From: Symbiodinium natans
Taxonomy: Eukaryota; Sar; Dinophyceae; Suessiales; Symbiodiniaceae
Assembly (NCBI GenBank): GCA_905221605.1
Contig: CAJNDS010000091.1
Location: 336,283-400,282 of the forward strand
DNA: 64,000 nt
Direction of reading: 5' to 3'
This document shows, one piece after another, positions 11,356 through 23,200 of the stretch. Numbering within the stretch: the stretch's first letter is position 1; each line of letters opens with the position of its first letter. The notes beneath the pieces were generated by a model. The model saw only the letters and a list, made by a program, of their open reading frames with translations. It was not told the DNA's origin and did no database searches. A program made the position numbers and the translations under genes.

Positions 11356-13853
11356 CTACTGCGAGGGCCCTGCCTGGTAGAAGCTCTTGAGCTGCCCCAC
11401 CACAATAGCCCAGTAGGTGGGGTCGTCCTGGGGTTTGGGGTTTAGGGTTTAGGGTTTAGGGTTTAGGGTTTAGGGTTTAGGGTTTAGGGCTTGTGGCTTG
11501 GGGTTTGGCGTTTCGGGGTTTAGGGTTTCGGGTTTTGGGTAAAGGCTTTGGGGACTAGGGGTTTGGGGCTTCGGGGTTATGGGGTTTTGGGGTTTGGGGG
11601 TTTGGGGAGGGAGGGGGAAGGTTGCGGTTGAGGCTTCATGCGTTTAGGGTTTTAGGGTTGTGAGGATTTTGGGGGGCTTGCGGCCTCACACCCAAGCTAC
11701 GAAATCCCCTATGACAGTTCGCTAAAGTCTGATTCGCTAGCAAGGGCAGGTTTTCCATCATGCAGCAGATTTGGCTCTGGTTAGAGGGCTTCGGGTTTGG
11801 CAAAAGTCCTTATTATAGAACCCTAAACCCTAAACCCTAAACCCTGCTGCACCTGCAGGCTTGGGTTCAAGGAATCGTTCTACTTGTAAACTTTCCCTAA
11901 GGTGTGCCGTACACAACAAGCACAACCTCCACAGGATACGGTAGTGAAGCCTTCAGGCTTTAGAGATATGCTTAGGGCTTGTAGGTTTATAGAGCCTCCC
12001 GTACCCTGAGGGTGCCTTTAGTCAGAAATAAGAACCCGAACTCCTCTTCTGAAGAACATGGCTTCATTCCGGTGCATTGAAAGCCACAGGGATGCTCCAG
12101 GGTTTGGGGTTTGGGGTTTGGGGTTTAGGGTTCAGTCTACCCTGAAGCAACACTCGTTAAAGTGAACTTTATCAGGGTGCAGATTGGGGGGTGGGGGAAA
12201 TTTTAAACACCCGGGAAAGAAATCCTAAACCCTAAACCCCAAACCACAAACCCTAAACCCTAAAACCTAAACCCTGAACCCTAAACACCAAACCCTAAAC
12301 TCTAAACCCTAAACCCTAAATCCTAAAACCTTAGCCCTTCAAGCCTTCAGTCAACTCTGGGAGGAAGGCACGCTAGCAACGAGCCCCACCTCCAAAAGCA
12401 AGGGCGCCGAAAGAACATCTCCCTGAGCCCAGCCCCTCAAGCCTCGACTCCTAGAACCCGAAAACCCTACTCTAGGGGCCTGAATAATTAGAATAGGGTT
12501 TGGGGCGGTTATTATAGCATACCTATACAGGGACCCTAAGGGAATACTATTAGTAACTATTCCGACCCCTATATTAGGACTCTAGTGCTTCTAAAAGCCC
12601 TAAACTAGCAATGTCCTGCACATCCCTGAGGCGGTTCATGATGACGGGATCCTGCTGAAGGTACTCCTTCCTTGACAACAAGACGGGGGTTCAGGGTTTG
12701 TAGGGTGTATGGTTTGTAGGGTTTGTAGGGTTTAGGGCTTGTAGCGTTCAGGGTTTGTAGGGTCTAGGGTTTGTAGGGTTTGTAGGTTTAGGGCCTTTTA
12801 GGGTCTAGGGCTTAGGGTTTGTTCGACCCGCCGAACCACAGTCTCAAGCTTCTTCTTGTCCTTTTGCGAGGTTCGACTGGATCGTGTCTAGGGCTTTAGG
12901 GTTTGGGGTTTAGGGTTTAGGGCTTAGGGTTTGAGGTTTACGTTTGCTGCTCGGCTTGCTGGACACAAGGCCTAATCTCGGCGTTCGTGCGCGGCAATCT
13001 GCCAAAAAACCCACGCTGCAAGTTTAGGGTCTAGGGCCTGGGATGCTGAGACAAGAAGGCTCTGCTAGAAGAGGGGTCCATAGAATTTCTGCACCCTCAA
13101 CCCTAAACCTCAGGAGGGTTTAGGGGTTTAGGACGTTTAGGGTTTGGGGCGTTGAGGTTTAGGGCGTTTAGGGTTAAGAGCGGTTAGGGTTTAGGGTTTA
13201 GGGTCCGCGAAATGCCTAGTAGTTTTGAGGGTCGAGGGTACTTAGAACTAGGGGGGCCAGCTATGGCTACAACCCTAACACCTAAATCCTGCTTAGGGTA
13301 CTTGTCGGTTATAGGGGACAACCGTAGTCATGAGTAACGATGAACCTTCAAGTTCACCCCGCCAACAACCTAGGGTTTAGGGTTTAGGGTTTAGGGTTTA
13401 GGGTTTAGGGTTTAGGGTTTAGGGTTTAGGGTTTAGGGTTTAGGGTTCAGGGTTTAAGGTTTAGGGTTTAGGGCCGCATGGGTTCCCCTACCACCCCCCC
13501 CCCTCAAAACTACCCGAGTTACTACACCCCGGGGTTCCCCCATTGAATAGCCTTAGTCAGGCTTATCCTTGGTGTGACTTAAAGACTATTCTGCCAGTGG
13601 TGGGGGGTGGGGGGTCGGGGTCCTCAAATTCTAGGAGGGGATCCGAGTAGGGCTTTTAGCTTGAGCTATTCATGCAAACCCTGAACCCTAAATCCTAAAC
13701 CCTAAACCCTAAATCCTAAACCCTAAACCTTAAACCCTAAACCCTAAACCCTAGACCCTAAACCGGGTTGGAAGCCTCCGGCTCGTGCAGCTCGAGGCGC
13801 TTCCAAAGAGAGACCTTCCTTGTCAACTCGGCCAGCCTTTCAGGGCTCAGAGG
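11356..13853 (-). CDS. HSP70 exons coding the C-terminal lid
   Basis: Exons (minus): 13853-13764 (LSPERLAELTRKVSLWKRLE, equal to the start of lid helix A); 13015-12978 (WVFWQIAAHERR); 12860-12828 (DKKKLETVVRR, equal to DKQKILDKCNEI); 12666-12616 (EYLQQDPVIMNRLRDVQ); 11427-11356 (VGQLKSFYQAGPSQ and stop, equal to IITKLYQSAGG). The 13764 exon ends exactly where GTTTAGGG of a telomere array begins. The junction 12616/11427 is flanked by a GAC direct repeat. No EEVD-type C-terminus is present, so a cytosolic HSP70 co-chaperone tail is not supported. Confidence 0.75.
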
Positions 13854-16800
13854 CTGCATGAGTCTAGGTCCTAAGAGGGTTGGGGCTTAGGGTTTAGGGT
13901 TTAGGGTTTAGGGTTTAGGGTTTAGGGTTTAGGGTTTAGGGGTTAGGGGTTTAGGGTTTAGGCTCTAGGGCCTACGGTTCTTATCCCACAAACCCCCCTA
14001 TGAACCCTGTATTTCGTGCTCTTTTACTGGGGCAAGGGCGGGTGAAGGCTTCTGGCTTGAAGGTCAGGTTTGGGGTTCATGTTTCAGGGCTTCGTGTGGA
14101 AGGCCTGCAGCCCCCAGGCACCCCCTCGATGTGCGACAAAGGGTATCCCTAACCCTGAACCCTGAACCCTAAACCCTAGACCCTAAGCCCTAAACCCGAA
14201 ACCCTAAACCCCAAACCCTAAACCCTAGACCCTAAACCCTAAACCCTAAACCCGAAACCCTAAACCCCAAACCCTAAACCCTAAATTATGTTGGGGGTTG
14301 TTAGGGCAGACCCTTCGATGCACCGGAACCTTCTACGGGCTTGTGCTAGGAGCATGAGGACTGAGAGCCCGACCTCTTCGTTCATTTGGGGTTTCCGACA
14401 TTTTTGGCTACCTCTTTGGGGGTCTTGAGTACAAGGGAATCCCATTCTGTGGGGGTCTATATGAGGGGTCCCTTATTTTCGAAAACCCCCATTTGGGCGA
14501 GGGCTTTAGGGTTAGTCGGGCTGAGGGATTTTGGGGGTCTTAGGGTTTCAGATCGCTGGCTAAGTTCGAGTCTGAGGTCTTGGCACTTAGGGGTCCTGAA
14601 CCTTGAAACCCTAAACCCCGAACCCTAAACCAACCCTCCCCGAAAAATTGCACACTAAGCCCCCTACACCCGAAACCCGAAGCCCTAAGCGTTACTCCTA
14701 ATAGGGCCCGTATATTACTCTAGGCCTCTTTTAGACAGGGTCAAGGGGTAAACCCTAAACCCTAAACCCTAGACCCTGGACCCTAGACCCTAAACCCTAA
14801 ACCCTAAACCCCGAACCGCCATAGGGGTCCAAGGTAGAGCTCCCTGAGGATCCAAGGAGCTCCGCGGCGCTAAGCCCACTGCGCGCCCGCTCGAAGCGGG
14901 CCTCTGGCGACCTTGGGGATTGGGTTCAGGGCTTAGGGTTTAGGGTTTAGGGTTTGGGGTTTAGGGTTTAGGGTTTAGGGCTAGGGTTTGGGGTTTAGGG
15001 TTTAGGGTTTGGGGTTTAGGGTTTAGGGCTTTGGGTTTAGGGTCTAGGGTTTAGGGTTTGGGGTTAAAAGGCCTTCAGGGCCTTTAAGGGGTCTCAAGGG
15101 GGTTTGGGGGGTAGTTGCGGCGGTTTTGGTTTAGGGCTTATATCGTGTAAGGCGTTTACAAAGGCCTTAAGGGGCTTCAAGGGCCTTGGGAGGGCTTCAA
15201 GGGGTTTAAGGGGCTTCAAGGGTTTTAGGGTTTAGGCTTCTGGGTTTAGGGTTTGGGCAGGTTTCGGGTTTATGCAACTGGTCCTGCGGACGATCCATGC
15301 GAGAGGCTCGACTTAGGGGTCCATGAGGATGGTTCTTGACCTGCGGCATAGGGTTCTGAATCTAGGTGGGACCTGGGCCCTAACTGTCTGGGTTTAGGGT
15401 TTAGGGTTTAGGGTTTAGGGTTTAGGGTTTAGGGTTTAGGGTTTAGGGTTTAGGGTTTAGGGTTTAGGGTTTAGGGTTTAGGGTTTAGGGTTTAGGGTCT
15501 GGCCCTTTGTGGGGAAGTAGGCAAATTAGGGGCATCCCCCTTCCCTTAAGCGCTTACATAGGGGCGCCCCACCTCTTCAGACACGGCAGGCTTTCGGTTG
15601 AGGGTTACCGGTGCCCGTAGCGTGCTGCTTCTTACCGACTCTGAGGTTAGGGTTTAGGGTTTAGGGTTTAGGGTTTAGGGTTTAGGGTTTAGGGTTTAGG
15701 GTTTAGGGTTTAGGGTTTAGGGTTGAGGGTTGAGGGTTGAGGGTTGAGGGTTTAGGGTTTAGGGTTTAGGGTTTAGGGTTTAGGGTTGCTGTCGGCGGTG
15801 GAGGGCATGGGGATGCCCTAAACCCCAAACCCTATACCACTTAGAAACGATGACAAGAAAGGCGAGACTGAGGCTTTAGCTTTTTGGGGTTCAACAAAGG
15901 TTGAGCTTCGGCTCACTCCAAATCTGAAGCAGGGAGTGGGGTTTAGGGCTTAAAGGTTTTATATGGCTTTGTAGGGCTTTGTAGGCCTTTGGATGTACAC
16001 TCTCTTCAGAATGCAACAGCGCGACGAGTCTGGATCTTCGCCAGGGAAGCCTCCACAGGCGCTGTTTATGGCTGGGCTCAGTTCTGTGTTGTCCCGAACA
16101 TGATGCTGGGATCCGTCAGTCGCCTAGGAATTAAAAAAATTCCTCCTGTTCTGTAAACCCACCAGCCCCCCCCAACCCCCCCCCCCCCCCCACCCCCTCC
16201 CCCCCCCTATGGATTTACCAAGAGATCTTGGATGGTTCAGAGCGGACTGGCAGGGATGGTATGACGATTGTCGTTGAAAACACCTCTCCATAAGGTAGGG
16301 TTGCTTTTTTGTAGTAGGGAGTCTCTTTGACGGGAGTCAATGGTCCATTTTTGTTGAAGAAGCTTTAAGGTTCAGGGCACCACCCCCCCCCCCCCCAATC
16401 CTCTCCACATGTGGTTTTGGGAAGTTCGGGGCAAGATGTCGTTGTTGAAGAATGTTTAAGGTTCAGAGCACCACCCTCGCCCCCCCCCCCCCCAACATCC
16501 TCTCCACATGTGGTTTTGGGAAGTTCGGGGCAAGATGTCGGTTGCGGGTGATTCAACAGCAGCCCCTCCAGGAAGGTCCTCCCTGATAAATCCCGGTTGA
16601 AGTGCCACAGCCAGAAAGCCTTCAAACAGCCAACCGCATAAGGCCTTGAATCCCTAAGGCAAGAAAGCCCTCAAGCCCTAAAGAAAGCCCAGAGGCCACG
16701 AAGCCTAAACACTCAAGCCCCAACAGACTGAAAACGCTTAGGGTTTCCCCGAACCCTAATTCTTGAACCCCGTTAAACCGTGAAACCCCAAACCCTACAC

Positions 16801-19800
16801 CTTAAGGCCCCATATCCTACACCCTAAGCCGTCATTCACATAACGCCGACCCTGGCCTACCGTGATGGTGATGCGGCAGTGCATGTCGCAGCCGAAATGG
16901 AGCTCGAAAGCCTCTCGCTCGGCTTAGGGGCTTAAGGTTGCTTTGTGCTTTCTCGGGTTTAGGGTTTAGGGTTTAGGGTTTAGGGTTTAGGGTTTAGGGT
17001 TCAGGGCTTTTCGGGCTTACGGCCTATAGACCCTAAACCCCAAACACTCCAAATGGTTAAAATACTACTTGCTTAAGAACCCCAAAAACGCAAAAGACAA
17101 TAATCCCTATATTACCCCTTACAAGGAGGAGCATATCATTTTATGTTCCTTTTTGTTCGTTTTTGTTTGTGGGAAGGTGCTTCAGCATAAGCCCGAAGCC
17201 CTAGCTAACTGCACCCACTCAGCAGCCGAGGATGCGGCTGCAGACTCTGAGACTCTGATTCGTTTAGGGCTCAGGGCTTAGGACTTTTTTGGGGGCTCAT
17301 CCGTGTTGTAGCTTTTGCTTGTTCAACCCTAAACCCGAAGCCCTAAGCCCTAAACCCTACAGCCTAAAACCCTCCTTTTTGGGCAGCAAGGGCTGGGGGG
17401 GGGGGGGGGGCGGGCCTAAACCCTAAACCCTAAACCCTAAACCCTAAACCCTAAACCCTAAACCCTAAACCCTAAACCCTAAACCCTAAACCCTAAACCC
17501 TATAAACCCTAAACCCTACACCCTAACCCTAAACTGACAGGGGGAAGGAGATTCATGCAGAGCTTCAGAGCTTGCCTTGGTCGGAGTCCGGTCAAACACC
17601 ACCGCCCCGAAGAAGACGGAGTCTTGGTAGAGCCACCTCTTTCTTACTGTTGGCTAGGCCCGAACGCTGTAAACCTCCCTGGACCCTTAACTCCTAGACC
17701 CTTAAACCCAACGAACCGTAAACCCTAGACGCCGAAAACCAAAATCCGCTTCCTGAAAAGCTTCATTAGACCCAAGAGTAACCTAGGAATAAGAAGGGTG
17801 CCCTTTTTAGTTTAAAGGGGAGGCCTAGTGTAAGAGCCTTAATAATTGGAATAGGTTTTTGGGTCGGGGGCGGGGGGGGGTTATTACAGTATAATTGTAG
17901 GGAGCATACGGGAAAATTATGAGCAAGTCCTCCGACCCCTATACAAAGTTCATCACCCGACCCGGCGAGGCGCAGGCAGGACCGAGTGGTGCCGGCTTCA
18001 CTGTGGCGATGCCAAGAGACGTCGCTTGGTTCCTGATGGCACCGTCACTCTGTGGGCTTCAGGTCTGTGGAGGCCGTTGGGTTGGGATGCTCCCTTCTAC
18101 TAACAGCCCTTACTCTAAGCCCTATTAAGGACTGTTAGTATAAGGGGGAACATCCCAACTGTTGGGTCCATCATAGGGTTTAGGGCTTCAGGTCCAGCAG
18201 CCCGAAACCTTCATCAACCCTGAACCCTGAAAAAACGCTTTGGCGTAGACCCCCAACAAACAGTGTCACCACTTCAAGAGAATTATCCAGAGCACCGAAA
18301 AGAGCACTCCGCAAAAGCTCCACGACAGCTCCAAGAGCAGGCACAATGGGTGACGCTGCGTTAGGGTTTGGGGTTTGTGGTTTGGGGTTTAGGGTTTAGG
18401 GTTTAGGGTGTAGGGTTGAGGGTTTAGGGTTCAGGGTTTAGGGTTTCGGGTTTAGGGGGGTTTAGGGTTTAGAGTTTAGGGGTTTAGGGTTTAGGGAAGG
18501 CGACAGGCGCGCGAGGGAGGGGGTGCCAGGGCACGATCCTCCAACACTAGCTGAGCCTCTTTCGGAATTCTACAACCCAAGTTAACGCTGTGACGTGTTT
18601 ATCAGATCTTGGAGGTCCCTGCTGGACCTTACAAAACCCGCTGAACCCTATGTCCAGGCCCTGGCCCCCAAGCCCTATATCCCAGAACCATAAACCAGGT
18701 ATCCCGCAAACCCTAAACCCTATATTCCTCAAACCCTAACTCCCAATCCCTGAAGCTCGAGCAACATGGGTCTGAAACCGTCTCCGGGTCACTAGGGTAC
18801 AGCAGCTCTGCACTGGCAGACGGGTGTTCCTTGCAATGACCTGCATGTTTAGGGGTTCAGCTTACAGGGCTCGTGGCAGTCAAGGCCCTTCAGCAAGTCA
18901 GGGCTCAGGGTACCCCATCCACGGTTGAGATGTGAATGGCAAACTTGCTAAGGAGGGCACCCGAAATCGTAACTACTAATTACAATCGAAGGTCCAGGCG
19001 CGCTTTGGGTCTTTGGGCACTCGCTGGATGTTGCTTTAAAGCCCTTTGAGAATTATTTGTGAGTAGGGTACCTTAAAAGGGAAAGAAGGAAAACTCAAAA
19101 TTATCCCACAGCAATAATTACCCAGTTCAGGTGCTTGGTGAGCCGGCCAGTTCCCTAGATGATGGTCTCTTTCGGAAGGCCGCACTGTGGCTTAACAAGA
19201 AACCTGACCCTGAAGAACAACACAGGAACGCTAACCTCAAAACCCACGAACCTTGAACCTAGTTTCGGAAACCTATATAAATAGATATACTATGCTTACT
19301 TTTTGATGTTAATACTGGTTGTATATGAATCGGGTCTTGGGGGGGAGAGAAGCCCAAGAACAAAGTATCCTGCCAGTAAACCCTAAACCCCAAACCCTAA
19401 ACCCTAAACCTTTTTTTGGGGCCCTTATAGGAGCCAGGAGGCCACCCTTCGCTCAGAGGTGTGCTTCTCCAGCAGAAGATTCCAAGGCAAACTGGGTCCT
19501 TGGCTTTGGCTTTTTGGGTGGGTTTAAGGGTTTAAGGGCTTAGGGTTTGGGGTTTAGGGTTTGGGGTTTAGGGTTTAGGGTTTGGGGTTTGGGGTTTGGG
19601 GTTTGGGGTTTGGGATTTGGGGTTTGGGATTTGGGGTTTGGGGTTTAGCACACACACACACACACACGTCTACAACACCCACACCTAAACCCCTCCTCCC
19701 AAGCAAAATCCCCAAGACCCCTGTACCCTAAACAACTGGCCCCTGCTCAACCAAACAAAGATCCCAGACCGCAAGCCTTCCCAATGCCTAAATCCTAAAC

Positions 19801-20218
19801 CCTAACCCCTGAATTCTGAATCATAAGCCCAAACCCTAAACCCTAAACCCTAAACCCTGAACCCTGAACCCTAAACCCTAAACCCTAAACCCCCAAAAAA
19901 TGCACTCTAAACCTAAAATCAGAAGCCCGAAACCTTAAACAAGAAACCCTAAATCGGACCCCTAAAGGCCCCTAGAGGCACCCTAAAAGAAGTTGGCTCC
20001 GGGGAGCGGATGGCCGGGCTTCCGCCCCGGAATGTGCCCGAGAGGATGGCAGCCTCTCAGGGGGGGGGGGGGGGGGGGGGGTTTTAGGGGTTTAGGATTT
20101 GGGGTTTGGGGTTTGGGGTTTCGGGTTTGGGGTTTAGGAGAGAGGGAGAGAGGGGGAGAGAGGGACAGGGGGAGAGAGGGAGAGGGAGAGGGAGAGGGAG
20201 AGGAGCGTGAGAGAGAGA

Positions 20219-20251
<33 letters not shown>

Positions 20252-23200
20252 TAAGAGGGTGTAGGGTTTAGGGTTTAGGGAGGAGAGAGTGAGAAAGAGA
20301 CAGAGTGACAGAGAGACAAAGAGTTTAGGGTTCATTGCTTGTATGGCTCATAGGAATCATGGGACTCCGGGTTCTTTAGGGTTTAGGGTTTAGGGTTTAG
20401 GGTTTAGGGTTTAGGGTTTAGGGTTTAGGGTTTAGGGTTAGGGCTTTCTAGGGCCTTATAGGGACTTTAGGCCTTCTCGGGTATTAGGGTCCAGGGCTTC
20501 TAGAGCTTGCAGGGCTTTGTGGTGTGCTGGGTTTAAGAGGTTTATAGGGTTTACAGGCCACATAGTAACAGGGTTTATAGGCTGGGATGTTCGCCCTAAT
20601 ACTACTAGTCCTGCCTAGGGATTATACCCCCTATTCTAATAAGGACTGCTAGTATAAGGAGGAACATCCCAACTCATAGGGCCTGTATCGGTTTTTGGGC
20701 ATTTGCAGGTTGAGTTTGTGCTGGGAGGGAGGGGGGCGGGGGACCTATTCAAGGATCTCACAGGTCGTCTAGGGTTTAGGGTTTAGGGTTTACGGGGCCT
20801 GAGGTCTTTTGAACCTGCTCAATGGAACAAAACACAACCACCATGAAAAGTACAGCCGCCGATTGATGTTTGGGGTTTATAAGCTGTAAGGCTCAGGAGC
20901 CCGAGGGAACCCTGTACCTTACAAAGTGTATTTCTGCAGATAAGGGACATTTGGGTACGCACATGCACTGCTCCAAACTTCGAACAAAGCTGCATACCGT
21001 CTACCCAGACAGCAGGGAAATTTGGAGATGTAGGTTGTGCTATGCCCACCCACACTTGAACCCTAAACCCTAAACCCTAAACCCTAAACCCTAAACCCTA
21101 AACCCTAAACCCTAAACCCTAAACCCTAAACCCTAAACCCTAAACCCGACTTCGCTGCTCCTGCGCAGCGGCGCCGCGAGCGACGACCTCGTCAGGGTCG
21201 AGGCCGGAGTACCTCCCGGACTCGGGGCTTTGGGTGCTTTTTTTTTTTTTGTCTCAGGGGGTTTAGGGTTCAGGGTTCAGGGTTTAGGGTTTAGGGTTCA
21301 GGTTTCGGGTTTCGGGTTTAGGGTGTGTCAGGCTTGCGGAGGTTGAGGGGTTTAGGGTTAAGGCTTCATAAGGTTTAGGGTCAGGCTTTCTTCCAGCCCG
21401 AATACGGCCGGTTGTAGGCTTTTCAGCGACTTCTCACAGTCTGAGATTAGGTTCTAAGGAAGCCTAAGCCCCTAAACCCTAAACCCTAAACCCTAAACCC
21501 TAAACCCTAAACCCTAAACCCTAAACCCTAAACCCTAAACCCTAAACCCTAAACCCTAAACCCTAAACCTAAACCCTAAACCCTAAACCCTAAACCCGGG
21601 GGAGCTTTCGGAGTCAAAAGTGTCCTTTGCAATGGGGGTTTTGGGGAGCTTCAAGGGGGGGCCAAGGTCGCCATCCCAAACTCTGTTACCTGGACTTGGT
21701 TTAGGGTTTCGGGTTTCGGGTTTAGAGTTTAGGGATTGGGGTTCAGGGGTCTGGGGTTTAGGGTTTAGCGTTTAGGGTTTAGGGGTTAGGATTTAGGGTC
21801 TAGGGTTTGGGGTTCAGGGTTGGGGGTTTGGGGTTCAGGGTTTGGGAGGGCTTGGGTGTGTCTAACAAAGCCCGAACTTGGAGTGTTCGTTTCGATGTAT
21901 CAGGGTGTGGCGTTTTGGGTTTAGCGTTTTGGGTTTAGGGTTTAGGGTTGAGGGTTGAGGGTGTAGGGTTTAGGGTTTTTGGGTGGTAGGCTTTCTGGGC
22001 TTCGGGAGTGTGGGGCGAGCTGCCTTCAGTTGGCGTCGGCAGTCGGGGTCCGGTTCTGAGGGTTTAGGAGTTCCGGGCTTCAGGGCTCAAAGGTTGAAGG
22101 CTTTAACGGTTGAAGTTGAAGGTTTGAGGGTTTCAGGGTTTGAGGGTTCGAGGGTTAACCCTAAATACTAAACCTTTTCTTAAGGCTCTTTGAGGGTTTC
22201 TTGTCTGAGTGTGTTAGGTCTTCATACGACCCCAGGTGCGCCCCAAAGCCCTGAAACCCTCATCAGCCAACCCTAATCCTACAAACAAACCTAAACCCCA
22301 TAACTCAAGACAGACAAAACCCTAAGGCCCCCAAAACGAGAAAGCAAAACACCTTAAACCCTACAGCCTACCTAAACGCTCCTATGTAGTACCTTTTTGG
22401 GTTAGTATACTAGAATCCCCTCTAACTAACCCAAACAGGGACTACATGAGAGACTCCAGGTGGAATTTCTGAGATCTGACAGAGTTGCGGCTGCTTGCCG
22501 AAGTAGTCAGCCAGGATTTCCCGGACCTGTGGTGCCAGGAAGCTTCTTTGGGCTGAGGGTTGATGACACGGATGCCTTAGGTGGACAAAAGGGTTAGCCA
22601 GTATATGGGTAACCTGTGGTGTTATATCGGGTTTGTAGGACGATGGGCTTTTAGGATGTGTTTAGGGTTTAGGGGGGGTTAGATGGGGTTGGGGATTTGT
22701 TGGGCACCTGACCTCACTAAAACCCAAAAAAGGAAAGGTTCTAGCGAAGGGCCCGATGGCCCGGAACCCAAAGTCTTGATACCCAGCCTCTCCGAATGTC
22801 ATTCTCACGGGTGTAGGGTTTGGGGTTTAGGGTCGTAAAACCCCCAAAGCCCCCGAACTCTGACCCGAAACCATAACCCATGAGCCCTACACTCGAAACC
22901 CGAAAAGCCTAGCAATACAAAACATGGCAAATACAACAAGCCCAAAACCCTAAAAACCCTACATACACCCCCTAAACCGCGACAAACCCCAATCCCTGTG
23001 TAATGGACAAGGTCCTCCCCCCCCCCCCCCCTTCTCTCCTCCACCCTAAAGCCTAAACCCTAAACCCTAAGTCCTAAACCCTAAGTCCTAAACACTAAAC
23101 CCTAAACCCTAAACCCTAAATCCTAAACATAAACTCCATACCCCAGCTGAACTGATCAGCCTTGGGGATGCGAGTGGCGCCCCCAACGGGTAGAACAGCC

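Noticed and set aside
17943-18061. Minus-strand island SDGAIRNQATSLGIATVKP as an HSP70 exon
   Set aside because: It resembles the LGKFELTGIPPAP segment slightly, but the exon at 17576-17636 fits that segment better and the flanking exons join without it.
19128-19252. Plus-strand exon reading LDDGLFRKAALWLNKK
   Set aside because: It is open and natural-looking, but the minus strand at the same place may hold an HSP70 exon (GTGRLTKHL before VIARNTRLP). I could not decide and made no separate call.
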